Below, in pieces: positions 8,244 through 17,538 of a stretch of DNA of 63,816 bases. The position numbers were made by a program, and so were the translations under genes. The notes below the pieces were generated by a model. That model saw only the letters and a program-made list of their open reading frames with translations. It was not told the DNA's origin and ran no database searches. How positions within the stretch are numbered: position 1 is the first letter of the stretch; the number at the start of each line of letters is the position of its first letter. This stretch comes from Paenibacillus marchantiophytorum (GTDB taxonomy: Bacteria; Bacillota; Bacilli; Paenibacillales; NBRC-103111): contig NZ_BMHE01000044.1 in the NCBI RefSeq assembly GCF_014640555.1, positions 1 through 63,816 of the forward strand, in the 5' to 3' direction.

Positions 8244-9662
8244 AGGAGAGAGTAGGCGAGCTATTATCTCCTTCCCCTTCTCCATGCGGGATCTTTGTTC
8301 GAACTCCACTAATTTCAACTCATCCGAATCCTTCAAATCCATTAAGAAGTCATCCTCCAGCCGTCCGATTACATCTTTGTTGAACATCACGGCATTCAGC
8401 TCAAAATTGCTGAAAAAGCTGCGCATATCCACATTGGCAGTTCCAACTGTCGCCATCAGATGATCAATCAGCATGACTTTGGCATGAATGAATCCTTTGC
8501 GATACAAATAGAACTGAACACCTGCTTGCATGAGCTCCAATAGATAAGAACGGGACGCGTACTGCACAATCTTGGAATCTGCTTGATAGGGTAAAATAAT
8601 GCGCACATCTACGCCGCTAATAACGGCTGTTTTGAGCGCCATCGTGATACTCGGATCCGGTATGAAGTAGGGTGTTGTCATGTAAATGCGCTTCTTTGCC
8701 GCCACAATCCCCGCAAAAAACATTTCCTGAATCGCATCCCAATGTGCGTCAGGACCACTTGAGATCACCTGGGCAAGCGATGAGGCAGGTACCCCATGCT
8801 CGGGGAAAAATGTAGAATCCGACAGACGATCTTTACTCACAAACATCCAATCCGTTATAAAGGTTTGCTGCAAATAATAAACGGCATCCCCATAGAGTTT
8901 AAGATGCGTGTCTCGCCAGAATCCCAGTTTAGGGTCAGCCCCCAAATATTCATCACCGATATTAATCCCGCCCAGGAAGCCGACCAAGCCATCAATCACG
9001 ATAATTTTACGATGATTCCGATAGTTCATTCGTTTATCGAAGAAGGCGATGAGCGGCCTCAAAAAAGGATAGATTTGCACATTAGCTTGTTTGAATTTGT
9101 TTATGTACGCTTGTGACAAGGCGTAGCTTCCTACCCCATCGTAAATCACTCTCACGCTGACGCCCTCTTTGGCCTTCCGAATCAAGGCATCTTGAAAGGT
9201 TATACCAATTTGATCATCACGGATCGTGTAAAACTCAAAATGAATGTGTTTTTGCGCTGCGGCAATGGCATTCAGCATGGCTTCATAGGTAACATCCGCA
9301 TTCGTCAGGACTTCAATCTGATTGTTCGGCGTAATGGGGGAGCCTGGAATGTTATAGAGCAATCCACAAAGTCTAGTATCCTCGTAAAGTTCATAATCCG
9401 CTTCGCCCTCTTCGGACACAGTACCTTTAAAGCCTATCCACTGATGCTTGATCTCCGCCATCTTGCGGCGCCCTTTGCGGCGAACCATTTTGCGTTGTGA
9501 GTATTCCTTGGCGAGGAAATAGTACATGATGAAGCCGATAATTGGAAAAATGAAAAGCACGAGCAGCCATGCTACCGTTTTGGCCGGCCTTTTATACTCC
9601 CCGATCAGGATCGTGGCTGTCTGAAAAATAAAAAGAAGCAAAATAATGACCAGCCAAAGCAT
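8235..9662 (-). CDS. cls: Cardiolipin synthase, phospholipase D superfamily
   Basis: 475 aa with two N-terminal membrane segments (residues 1-20 and 28-48) followed by two HKD motifs: NHRKIIVIDG with GGINIGDEY, and HAKVMLIDHLMATVGTANVD. This is the standard architecture of ClsA-type enzymes, which condense two phosphatidylglycerols to cardiolipin and glycerol at the inner membrane. Length is typical for the family. It is a single gene, convergent with the LigD-type gene. Confidence 0.93.
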   Translation of the reverse strand: MLWLVIILLLFIFQTATILIGEYKRPAKTVAWLLVLFIFPIIGFIMYYFLAKEYSQRKMVRRKGRRKMAEIKHQWIGFKGTVSEEGEADYELYEDTRLCGLLYNIPGSPITPNNQIEVLTNADVTYEAMLNAIAAAQKHIHFEFYTIRDDQIGITFQDALIRKAKEGVSVRVIYDGVGSYALSQAYINKFKQANVQIYPFLRPLIAFFDKRMNYRNHRKIIVIDGLVGFLGGINIGDEYLGADPKLGFWRDTHLKLYGDAVYYLQQTFITDWMFVSKDRLSDSTFFPEHGVPASSLAQVISSGPDAHWDAIQEMFFAGIVAAKKRIYMTTPYFIPDPSITMALKTAVISGVDVRIILPYQADSKIVQYASRSYLLELMQAGVQFYLYRKGFIHAKVMLIDHLMATVGTANVDMRSFFSNFELNAVMFNKDVIGRLEDDFLMDLKDSDELKLVEFEQRSRMEKGKEIIARLLSPLF

Positions 9663-9881
9663 AAGCTACCTCCCTCGTCCCACGCTTGCCAACGCCAAAT
9701 CCCTTGTCCCGTTAGCTTTTGCCAAGTGCTTCCCATCTATACCTTTCATGGTTGCAGCCCCTGTCCTCCACCTCAATAATTAAAATTTTCCAACTTTCGT
9801 AATAAAATCCTTCATTTCGAGAAAAATAATAAACGCATTCCTATGATCTTCATCCCGAACCCGGCAGGAGGTGCCCTTCGC

Positions 9882-11558
9882 ATGGTCAAGACATCCAAAC
9901 AATTGATGAAAAGCATCCTGCGTAAACGCGCATCTAACAAGCCCGATGAGATCAATGAGCAATCTGCACTCAGCGACTCGTTGGATTATCAGTTCATCGA
10001 AGAGCTCAAGAAAACGAAGCTATCCCTTCTGCTTGATGAAAATCATGAATTCATGAAAGCTATCTTCAAAGACTGTTCGGACATCGTGGTCCGTGAATTT
10101 GAGATCGAACCCCATATTCCTGCTCTGCTGCTTTTCGTGGATGGGCTCACCAATACCCAGCTGCTTAACGATACGATGAAATCGCTGATGCTGCTCGGCG
10201 GCGGCGAAACGTCGATTGAGCGCATCGTAGGAACAATACTTCCGGTATCGCAAACCCAGATCTCCGATAATTACGGAGATCTGCTCGTCTCGGTGTTAGG
10301 AGGCGATGCCGCGCTGCTTGTTGAGGGCAACGCCAAGGCGATCCTGCTCGGCATCCGCGGAACCGAGAAGCGCTCCGTCGGCGAGCCGGAGACGGAAACC
10401 GTCGTGCGCGGACCCAAGGAAGGGTTCGTGGAAAGTATCCGCACGAACACCTCCATGATCCGCCGCAAGCTCAAGACGCCTCGCCTCAAGATGAAATCGA
10501 TGAGCGTCGGCAAGGAGAGCAACACCAATCTCGTCATCTGTTATCTCGACGACCTGGCCATGCCCTCCCTGATTGAAGAGGTGGTCAAGCGGATTGAACT
10601 GATCAAGATCGATGCCATCCTGGAATCCGGCATGATTGAAGAGCTGATTCAAGATAATGCTTATTCACCTTTTCCGCAAATGCAATACACGGAACGTCCT
10701 GACGTCGTAGCCGCGGCTCTCTTGCAGGGACGCGTCACCATCCTGACCGATGGCACACCTTTTGCACTGATCGTCCCCTTCGTTTTTATCCAAATTATGC
10801 AAACGAGCGAGGACTACTATGAACGATTTCAAATTGGCTCTCTCTTGCGGCTGCTTCGATATGTATTCATGTTCTTGTCCCTTACGACACCGGCGTTATA
10901 CGTAGCAATTACGACCTACCATCAAGATCTGCTGCCTACAACCTTGATGCTGAGCGTTGCTGCCTCCAGAGAAGCCATCCCTTTTCCGGCCGTGGTGGAA
11001 GCCTTCATTATGGAAATCACTTTCGAAGCCTTGCGGGAAGCCGGTATCCGACTGCCCAAAGCCGTCGGTTCCGCCGTATCCATCCTTGGCGCACTTGTGG
11101 TCGGACAAGCAGCGGTTCAAGCAGGAATCGTATCCGCACCAATGGTTATCGTGGTTTCCATTACCGGTATCGCTTCGTTCACCATTCCGCGCTTTAATGG
11201 CGCGATCGCGATCCGGATGCTGCGCTTCCCGATTCTAATGGCCGGTTCCCTGTTCGGGTTCTATGGCATCTTCTTCTCCTTAATGATTCTGCTCGGCCAT
11301 ATGGCGAATTTGCGCTCATTCGGCATTCCTTACTTATCGCCACTAGGCCCCTTGTCAGCGAACGATATTAAGGATGTCTTCATACGCGCGCCCTTGTGGC
11401 AAATGGACAAGCGCGCTGAATTCTTGGATATCCAGGATGTGCAGCGGATGGATGAGAAGCTGCCTCAGCAGATCATGAAGGACGGAGGACTCGATGGCAG
11501 TTCCATTGCCCACAAGCATAAAGCAAGCGAGGAGGGAAATCAGAATGGGACGTCCTAA
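9882..11558 (+). CDS. GerA family spore germination receptor subunit A
   Basis: 558 aa with the GerA family layout: a soluble N-terminal domain (FKDCSDIVVREFEI, LLFVDGLTN, GDAALLVEGNAKAILLGIRG), then five or so membrane segments after residue 290 (FALIVPFVFIQIMQ, LYVAITTYHQDLLPTTLM, FPAVVEAFIMEITFEALREA). It forms part of the inner-membrane germinant receptor of spores. The start at 9882 is preferred because AGGAGGTG lies 9 nt upstream; the in-frame ATG 13 codons earlier has none. It is the first gene of a four-gene operon and overlaps the next gene by 14 nt. Confidence 0.93.
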   Translation: MVKTSKQLMKSILRKRASNKPDEINEQSALSDSLDYQFIEELKKTKLSLLLDENHEFMKAIFKDCSDIVVREFEIEPHIPALLLFVDGLTNTQLLNDTMKSLMLLGGGETSIERIVGTILPVSQTQISDNYGDLLVSVLGGDAALLVEGNAKAILLGIRGTEKRSVGEPETETVVRGPKEGFVESIRTNTSMIRRKLKTPRLKMKSMSVGKESNTNLVICYLDDLAMPSLIEEVVKRIELIKIDAILESGMIEELIQDNAYSPFPQMQYTERPDVVAAALLQGRVTILTDGTPFALIVPFVFIQIMQTSEDYYERFQIGSLLRLLRYVFMFLSLTTPALYVAITTYHQDLLPTTLMLSVAASREAIPFPAVVEAFIMEITFEALREAGIRLPKAVGSAVSILGALVVGQAAVQAGIVSAPMVIVVSITGIASFTIPRFNGAIAIRMLRFPILMAGSLFGFYGIFFSLMILLGHMANLRSFGIPYLSPLGPLSANDIKDVFIRAPLWQMDKRAEFLDIQDVQRMDEKLPQQIMKDGGLDGSSIAHKHKASEEGNQNGTS

Positions 11559-12717
11559 TCGTCATCTTCTGCTCGCCATACTGATAGCTCTTGTGTGCTT
11601 ATGTCTTTCGGGATGCTGGGACCGAACCGAGACCAATGACATCGCATTCGTCCTGACATCGTCCGTAGATCTCGAAGATGACGGAAGGTATCGCGTCTCT
11701 TATATGCTTCCCCTCCCAGGTTCCATGGGGGGAGCCAGCGGAGGCGGAGGCGGTACGTCGGGAGGAAAGAGCTATTATATTGATTCCGATACCGGGGTCA
11801 CCTTGCGCGAAGCAAATGAAAGGCTGCAGAAGCGAATGTCCCGCCGCATTTTCCTTTCTCATCGTCGAACTATCGTCATTGGCGAACAATTTGCGAAAGC
11901 CGGCATCGCCGTCCTGTTCGATACGGTTCCGCGCTCACCCGAGAGCCGGATGACTTCTTTCCTCGTCGTCACGAAAGGCAAGGGCTATGACCTCCTCAAC
12001 ACGGAGCCCAAATTCGAGCGATTTCCGGCTGAAGTTATTCGCGAATTAACCAAATCCCGACAATCCATGGCGACCTCGACCAAAGATATAGGGATGACCC
12101 TAAGCTTTAACAGCGACCCCGTTTTAAGCTACTTTCAGCCCAAAGAGGGACAGGCTGCCAAGGAACCTTCACATGAAATTCAAATGCTCGGCTATGGTCA
12201 ATTCAAAGGTGACCGTTTAGTTGGTATTTACCGCAATCGTGAAGCGGATGGTCTCTTGTGGCTCCGCAATCAAGTGAGGGAGCATCTGATTACCTTTGCC
12301 TTGCTCCCAGGCAAAGATATCTCTATTCAAGTGACCAACGGGCAGACTCAAATAAGACCTAAGCTCCAAGGGGACCAAGTTATTTTCCAAGTGATTGTGG
12401 ATGCTATCGGCACGGTTCGAGAGGATGAATCCAATCAGGATCTGAATAAATCAGAAACCCTGCACAAGGTGGAGCTGAAGTTTGCCGAACAAGTAAAGAA
12501 ATCCATAGAAGCCTCTATTCAGCAGATGCAAAAAGCAGGAACCGATTCGGCTCAACTCGGTTTGATCGTCTGGCGAAATCAGCCAAATGCCTGGAGAAAT
12601 AACCTTGAAGCGAAGTGGGAGGAGATGTTCAAGGAAGCTAAATTCGTTATTACCGTCAATGCTTCTATCCCAGAGACTGGTCTTATTAACAACAATGTCA
12701 TTAAAGAAGGGATGTAA
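11545..12717 (+). CDS. Ger(x)C family germination lipoprotein (receptor subunit C)
   Basis: 390 aa with a lipoprotein signal peptide ending LCLSGC and the typical WDRTETNDIAFVLTSSVDLE start of the mature protein. A glycine/serine-rich insert (about residues 58-75) is followed by domains DTGVTLREANERLQ and, at the C-terminus, a long GerC domain (VEQ.KKSIEASIQQMQK...WR). C subunits are anchored by lipid to the outer face of the spore inner membrane. The start at 11545 follows GGAGGG by 8 nt; a longer in-frame reading upstream lies within the A subunit gene. Confidence 0.92.
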   Translation: MGRPNRHLLLAILIALVCLCLSGCWDRTETNDIAFVLTSSVDLEDDGRYRVSYMLPLPGSMGGASGGGGGTSGGKSYYIDSDTGVTLREANERLQKRMSRRIFLSHRRTIVIGEQFAKAGIAVLFDTVPRSPESRMTSFLVVTKGKGYDLLNTEPKFERFPAEVIRELTKSRQSMATSTKDIGMTLSFNSDPVLSYFQPKEGQAAKEPSHEIQMLGYGQFKGDRLVGIYRNREADGLLWLRNQVREHLITFALLPGKDISIQVTNGQTQIRPKLQGDQVIFQVIVDAIGTVREDESNQDLNKSETLHKVELKFAEQVKKSIEASIQQMQKAGTDSAQLGLIVWRNQPNAWRNNLEAKWEEMFKEAKFVITVNASIPETGLINNNVIKEGM

Positions 12718-12727
12718 ACCTTATCTC

Positions 12728-12958
12728 ATGAATGGCATCTTCATGCTCAGTTTTGTAGTCACATTAGTTCTCTCAGTGGTCGTAGATCGAAGGATGTTGA
12801 TGAAAGAAAAAAAAAGCATAAGGATGGCGTACGGGGGTTTCATCCTGCTAAGCATCGTACTCTTCGTCAGCAAATATATGCATTGGCCCATTCTTATGCC
12901 ATCGCGCTTCTTCATTCACACGGTTTCACCTTGGTTTAAACGTATCATCGGTATCTAA
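12728..12958 (+). CDS. Small two-span membrane protein of the germination operon
   Basis: About 76 aa, MNGIFMLSFVVTLVLSV then a basic loop and MAYGGFILLSIVLFVSK, followed by a short tail. It lies between the C and B subunit genes on the same strand with tight spacing, and small membrane proteins occur in gerA operons of bacilli (the D-subunit type has two transmembrane segments). The ribosome binding site is weak; an alternative ATG at 12695 overlaps the C subunit and would add 11 residues. The D-subunit assignment is inference from size, topology and place. Confidence 0.6.
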   Translation: MNGIFMLSFVVTLVLSVVVDRRMLMKEKKSIRMAYGGFILLSIVLFVSKYMHWPILMPSRFFIHTVSPWFKRIIGI

Positions 12959-12978
12959 GAAAAGAGGCGACATGTCCC

Positions 12979-14349
12979 GTGGATCGAAAACAAGTGATTA
13001 ATCAGCGACAGCTTTCCTGGTTAGCCTCTTCCGTTATTACTAGCGGAGGCATTCTCACCTTGCAAAATGTGCTGATCCGCATCAGCCAAATGGATGCTTG
13101 GTACAGTTACTTGCTATCCGTCTTTTACGTCTTTGGGGTGGCCAGTTTTTTTGGCTACTTGGCAAAAGTGTTTCCAGCAAGAAATATTTTCGAAATCTCC
13201 AAAGAATTGTTAGGGCATTGGGGAGGCACCATTGTCAATCTCTTCATCCTGTTTCACTTCTGGCAAATTGTAACCAGAGATATCTCTGCGGCATCTCGTT
13301 TCAGCTCCACGCTCTTGCTGCATGACACACCCTTGGAAATTTTAATCTTATTGCCATGCTTCTTGCTTATCTATTTTGGCAAAAGCAGCGTAGAAGTCAT
13401 CGCTCGTGTCAATGACCTCTTCTATCCACTCTTCGTCATTGCCACCTTGAGCATGCCTCTGCTGCTCTCCAACGAAATTTATATTCGTCTTATTACGCCG
13501 GCGATGACCATGCCGCTCCAGCACATAGCTGCGAGCAGCCTGCTGACCATTGGCAGTGCAGGGGATATTTTCATTCTGGGCGCTTTCCTTCATATGATGT
13601 ACAACGCTAATCAGGTTCGATCATCTATCCGCCATGGTTCGCTGTTAGGCCTGTTTCTGCTCACCTATCTCATTTTTGCCATACTCGTGGTGCTAGGGCC
13701 GAAAATGCCGGGAAACTTCCTATATCCCACTTACAATTTGGTCCAAATGATTCATGTGACTGATTTTCTCGATCGCGTGGATCTGATAATGCTAATGGTT
13801 TGGTATCCGACAGTGACTTGCAAAATTATTGCGATCTATATGGCGCTTCTTCTTGGGATCAGCTCCCTCTTTAACAAGCGCAACTACCCGACGATCAACA
13901 AGCCTGTTTCTTTGCTTATGGCCATAACCACTTACCTATCTTTCAAAAGTACAACCGAACTGTTGTCTTTCTCCAACTATAGTTCGCCAGTTATTGTTTT
14001 GGCTTACCAGCCATTAGTCGTTGTTCTATTATTGCTTGCTGCTTTAAGAAAGCAGCGCAAACAGCAGAATACAACGACCTCGACGGTACCCGATACGGAA
14101 CCCAAAGAGAAGCCTACACAGAAGGTCGCCAAAATGAGCGGACGCTTATCCTACAAACAATGGCTATGGGGAGGCAATATACTAATGATTATTTCGACCG
14201 TTTGCTTGCTCATTGGTCTTGTATTTAGCAAATATCATCCTTCTATTGGAACGATCTGCGCGTTTGGATTTGCCTGCTGTTTATTCCTGACAGGGGTGAC
14301 AACCTACATGGAGGTGAGTGTACTTAAACAAGCTGAAACGAGCAAATAA
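12979..14349 (+). CDS. GerB family spore germination permease-like subunit B with C-terminal extension
   Basis: 456 aa starting with GTG 11 nt after GAGGCG. The first 360 residues match GerAB/GerKB proteins (QLSWLASSVITSGGILTLQNV, ten predicted membrane segments, APC superfamily), which bind germinant in the spore inner membrane. Usual length is about 365 aa. The extra 90 residues hold a Thr/Pro/Lys-rich linker (TTTSTVPDTEPKEKPTQ) and two further hydrophobic helices (GNILMIISTVCLLIGLVF, GTICAFGFACCLFLTGVT). This extension is unusual. The gene is the last of the operon. Confidence 0.88.
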   Translation: MDRKQVINQRQLSWLASSVITSGGILTLQNVLIRISQMDAWYSYLLSVFYVFGVASFFGYLAKVFPARNIFEISKELLGHWGGTIVNLFILFHFWQIVTRDISAASRFSSTLLLHDTPLEILILLPCFLLIYFGKSSVEVIARVNDLFYPLFVIATLSMPLLLSNEIYIRLITPAMTMPLQHIAASSLLTIGSAGDIFILGAFLHMMYNANQVRSSIRHGSLLGLFLLTYLIFAILVVLGPKMPGNFLYPTYNLVQMIHVTDFLDRVDLIMLMVWYPTVTCKIIAIYMALLLGISSLFNKRNYPTINKPVSLLMAITTYLSFKSTTELLSFSNYSSPVIVLAYQPLVVVLLLLAALRKQRKQQNTTTSTVPDTEPKEKPTQKVAKMSGRLSYKQWLWGGNILMIISTVCLLIGLVFSKYHPSIGTICAFGFACCLFLTGVTTYMEVSVLKQAETSK

Positions 14350-14355
14350 TTTAAA

Positions 14356-14624
14356 AAAACAGCTTGGCCGCCCTGAGAGATCAATCTCTTCTTAGCGGAA
14401 AAACCTAGTAAGAGGGAACTAGGGGACGCTAATTAGGCAAAAAGTAGGGTTGCGAGGGTAATAGCAGAACTACAGGGTCTTATTTCCACAAAAAGCATTG
14501 ATATTTCCATGAAACAGCATAATAGCGCACTGTAGTTCCCTCAACCTCCCGAAAATGACACTTTTGGCTAAAATAGCGCATCGTAGTTCCCTTACGTCCG
14601 CGGGAGGCAGCTGGAGTAACTCCG
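14356..14624 (+). repeat. Dispersed repeat element, copy C
   Basis: Aligns over its full length with the copy at 6203-6468: CGCCCTGAGA, TCTCTTCTTAGCG, GGGAACTAGG, CAGAACTACAGGGTCTTA, TTCCACAAAAAGC, AATAGCGCAC, TGTAGTTCCCTCAA, AATGACACTTTT, AATAGCGCATCGTAGTTCCC and GGAGGCAGCTGG. Its right end abuts coding sequence of the ParM-like pseudogene. Similarity by eye is much weaker outside these limits, which defines element boundaries. Confidence 0.75.
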
Positions 14625-15159
14625 CGTTCATACATATTCAGAAATTCGCTTTCATTCGCGAAACGCAATTTCAATGAGCCTGCTGCCTCTTGAATATAAG
14701 GCTTTAAGGCAGATGCGCCTCCCCCAATGACATAGAAGCATTGAATATCAGGGTACTTGCGTAGCCGTAAGCATCTTCGACATCGCGAATCACCGCGTCC
14801 AGATAGGTTGCGATCCCGATTTGCTCACCATGGCTGAAGTGATTATCAATGGCCATCCGTTTGATAACCGGGAAATCTGTTGTCAGCGCACCAATCTCGC
14901 AAACACCGATGCAGCCATTGTAGATCTCTTCATCCTTAACCAGCAGGCTGTCATGTGTAGCCAGATGAAACATAGCCGCAGCACCTTCAATCGAAACAGC
15001 CACTTTGCGGATGGCTACCTTGATCTTGCGGTTTTGGAAATGCGGCGTCGACAGGAACGTCACTTCATGCTCACCAAGCAGCCGCTGCAAGGTTTTTATC
15101 AGATAATGACGAATGTTGTAGATGAACTTCGCCAAATTCAACCATGATAGGAGATACAT
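14622..15159 (-). pseudogene. Remnant of a ParM/StbA-like actin ATPase
   Basis: Two minus-strand reading frames together give the C-terminal half of a ParM/StbA-type actin-fold protein: FLSTPHFQNRKIKVAIR, VSIEGAAAMFHL, GVCEIGALTTDFPVIK, then after a frameshift at about 14735-14745 CFYVIGGGASALKPYIQEA and LRFANESEFLNMYERG. The N-terminal nucleotide-binding half is missing. The 3' end runs into a dispersed repeat element. The family segregates low-copy plasmids or forms bacterial filaments; here the gene is inactive. Confidence 0.7.
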
Positions 15160-15167
15160 AAGCCTTT

Positions 15168-16187
15168 ATGAAGTTCAAATGGAAAGCCAAAAAACTGACA
15201 CTAGTCATCATACCCGATGCCAATCAATCGGTCGTCAGATTTCGAATTCCCCATTTAATCGCTTACATCGCAGCCGCTTGCTTAGCCATACTGCTGCTCA
15301 TAACGACGACGATTTATGTTTTACATTCACTACAAGCCAGTGACCTGCAGTTCAAGTTAAGCGGAGCCAATCAACAGTGGAGCGCTGCCTTGACCTCCAA
15401 GGACAAGACGATCGAGCAGTTGCATAACGAAGTAATTCAACTATCCGTGCAAGCTGAACAAATAAAAGCACAAGTTGAAGAAATGAAAAAATTCGAAAAT
15501 GATCTCAAAACCATTGCAGGTCTTGATACAAACACAACGGGTAAAGCCGTTGCCAGCTCTTCGTCTTCTGGCGCCCTCAACGGAACTAATGTAGAAATAG
15601 ACTCTGCTGTGGCGAGCGGTGTCGGCGGGAGTCCCAATCCTGTCTCACAGGATGACATTATTAAGTTAGGTGAAGAGACGCTAGCTTCCTTCACAGCTCT
15701 AAACAGCGAGGTCAAAGATCTCCAAACCAGCCTGACGGAAACCAAACAAAAAGTAGCGGACAAGCAGCAATTGCTGCGGATAACCCCTACCCTGTGGCCA
15801 ACATCCACCAAACTGGTTACATCCACATTCGGATACCGCACAGACCCTTTTACCCATCGGCCAAGCTTCCATTCAGGTATTGATTTCGGTGCCAAAGCCA
15901 ATGATCCTGTCTACGCAACAGCGGATGGGAAAGTGATCAGCACCGGTTCCGATATCTACCATGGCAACAATATCGTTATCGAGCATACTAAAGGACTGCG
16001 CACTTGGTATATGCACTTAAATAAAATTCTGGTGAACAAAGGCGATCCCATAGAAAAAGGCGATAAAATCGGTCTCGTCGGAACCACCGGCCGCAGCACA
16101 GGCCCCCATCTTCACTATGAAGTACTCAAGAACGGGGAATGCATCGATCCTAAACCTTATCTCAAAGCGATTCGAAAGGATGAATAA
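15168..16187 (+). CDS. Membrane-anchored M23 family peptidoglycan endopeptidase (copy 1)
   Basis: 339 aa: a short basic N-terminus, one membrane segment (residues 28-52), a coiled coil (about 60-125), a low-complexity linker, and a C-terminal M23/LytM domain with HSGIDFG, the GNNIVIEH block and the zinc-ligand motif GPHLHYEV. Such proteins cut peptide cross-bridges of the cell wall. The gene is followed 4 nt later by a bactofilin gene, the same pairing seen at 55.2-56.6 kb. Start at 15168: GGAG lies 15 nt upstream, rather far. Confidence 0.9.
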   Translation: MKFKWKAKKLTLVIIPDANQSVVRFRIPHLIAYIAAACLAILLLITTTIYVLHSLQASDLQFKLSGANQQWSAALTSKDKTIEQLHNEVIQLSVQAEQIKAQVEEMKKFENDLKTIAGLDTNTTGKAVASSSSSGALNGTNVEIDSAVASGVGGSPNPVSQDDIIKLGEETLASFTALNSEVKDLQTSLTETKQKVADKQQLLRITPTLWPTSTKLVTSTFGYRTDPFTHRPSFHSGIDFGAKANDPVYATADGKVISTGSDIYHGNNIVIEHTKGLRTWYMHLNKILVNKGDPIEKGDKIGLVGTTGRSTGPHLHYEVLKNGECIDPKPYLKAIRKDE

Positions 16188-16191
16188 TCAC

Positions 16192-16644
16192 ATGTTTAAA
16201 ACCAAGAAAAGTTTGTTGAATCCAAATATGACAGATACCTTGATCGGAGAAGGCACCACCTTCGAAGGCCGCATCAATTCCGAAGCCAGCATCCGCATCG
16301 AAGGCGGCATCACAGGCGACATCGAATGCGCCGGAGACGTGATCATCGGAGAACGCGGTCTCGTGAAGTCTAATATCTCAGCGAGAGATGTCGTGCTTGC
16401 CGGCAATGTCCAAGGCAACGTTACAACCAAAGGTAAGTTGACCATTACTTCAACAGGCTCATTGCAAGGCAATATTAATGCTGCATCCTTCATCATTGAA
16501 GAAGGCGGCCTGTTCCAAGGAAACAGTAAAATGGATACCAAATCAGTGTCTGCCGCTCCCCTGCATACTAACGAGCAAGAGAATGGCGGCATGCCCGCGT
16601 CTAACCAGAATAGCGCTTTCAAAGGAAATACAGTTGCTATGTAA
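16192..16644 (+). CDS. Bactofilin (polymer-forming cytoskeletal protein, copy 1)
   Basis: 150 aa with the DUF583 bactofilin core: TLIGEGTTFEGRI..EASIRIEGGITGDIECAGDVIIGE, followed by right-handed beta-helix repeats (SARDVVLAGNVQGNVTTKGKLTITSTGSLQGNI). Bactofilins self-assemble into filaments without nucleotide and often position M23 cell-wall peptidases, which fits the upstream partner gene. AAGGA lies 11 nt before the ATG at 16192; an ATG at 16180 is possible but has almost no space for a ribosome binding site. The tail (last 35 residues) is Asn/Gln-rich. Confidence 0.9.
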   Translation: MFKTKKSLLNPNMTDTLIGEGTTFEGRINSEASIRIEGGITGDIECAGDVIIGERGLVKSNISARDVVLAGNVQGNVTTKGKLTITSTGSLQGNINAASFIIEEGGLFQGNSKMDTKSVSAAPLHTNEQENGGMPASNQNSAFKGNTVAM

Positions 16645-16730
16645 TCAGCTCTGCCCTAGGAGTTGCCTGGCTGACATGATATACTAGTTGGAAATTCATT
16701 TCTAACTAACTGATGCAGGAGATTAGGCCT

Positions 16731-17465
16731 ATGAAAGAACAAGCGATACTATTTGACCTCGACGATACTTTGGTTCATTGCAATAAATATTTCGATTTCG
16801 TCATTGAGCAGTTCGTAGACCTGATGTTGACCTGGTATTCCGGGCACGGGCTGCACGCTCAGGACATCAAGCAAAGGCAACTGCAGATTGACCTGGCCGG
16901 CATCCAGGTCCACGGTTTCATGCCAGACCGCTTTCCTCAATCTTTCGTTGAAACCTACCACTGGTTCGCAGCGCAGTACAACCGTCCGACCAGTCCTAAG
17001 GAAGAGTCTTGGCTCATGGAATTAGGACATACGGTCTACGCCTACACGGCTGAGCCTTATCCACTGATGAATGAAACCCTGGATCAGCTCAAACATGCCG
17101 GGCATCGGTTGTACTTGTACACCGGTGGCGAAGCTTCCATTCAAATGAAAAAAGTGAAGGATCTCAGCCTGGATGCCTACTTCGAAGACCGCATCTTCGT
17201 CACCGTCCACAAGACGAGGGAATTCATGGAGACGATCATGCAGGAGCAGCGCTTTGACCGCAGACATACTTGGATGATCGGGAATTCGGTCAAAACAGAT
17301 GTGCTGCCCGCCCTTCATGCAGGCATCCACTCCATCCATATTCCAGCTCACAAGGATTGGGAATACAACACCGGAACGATTGATGTCGCTCCACAAGGCG
17401 CATTCTTCCAACTCAATTCGTTGGAGGAAGTTCCAACCACGATTCAATCGTATATTTTGAAATAA
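16731..17465 (+). CDS. HAD superfamily hydrolase
   Basis: 244 aa with the HAD nucleophile motif FDLDDTLVHC at the N-terminus, a helical cap, YLYTGGE as motif II, a lysine in TVHKTRE and the GNSVKTDVLPALHAG motif III/IV. Family members are phosphatases acting on small phosphorylated metabolites; the substrate cannot be inferred. The start at 16731 follows AGGAG by 10 nt; an ATG six codons upstream overlaps the ribosome binding site. It stands alone and ends before a bidirectional terminator. Confidence 0.82.
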   Translation: MKEQAILFDLDDTLVHCNKYFDFVIEQFVDLMLTWYSGHGLHAQDIKQRQLQIDLAGIQVHGFMPDRFPQSFVETYHWFAAQYNRPTSPKEESWLMELGHTVYAYTAEPYPLMNETLDQLKHAGHRLYLYTGGEASIQMKKVKDLSLDAYFEDRIFVTVHKTREFMETIMQEQRFDRRHTWMIGNSVKTDVLPALHAGIHSIHIPAHKDWEYNTGTIDVAPQGAFFQLNSLEEVPTTIQSYILK

Positions 17466-17475
17466 GCTGATACAC

Positions 17476-17514
17476 AAAACCCCTTCAACCTAAGTTTCGG
17501 GTGGGAGGGGTTTT
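17476..17514. terminator. Bidirectional terminator
   Basis: AAAACCCCTT pairs with AGGGGTTTT around a 19-nt loop between the convergent HAD hydrolase and ABC permease genes. Both strands have a T-run at the foot of the stem. Confidence 0.8.
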
Positions 17515-17538
17515 GTTGTGGTTCTTCTTACCTATCCT

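Noticed and set aside
12587..12727. Longer form of the small germination-operon protein
   Set aside because: The added N-terminal part lies inside the C subunit gene in another frame and looks like a shadow sequence.
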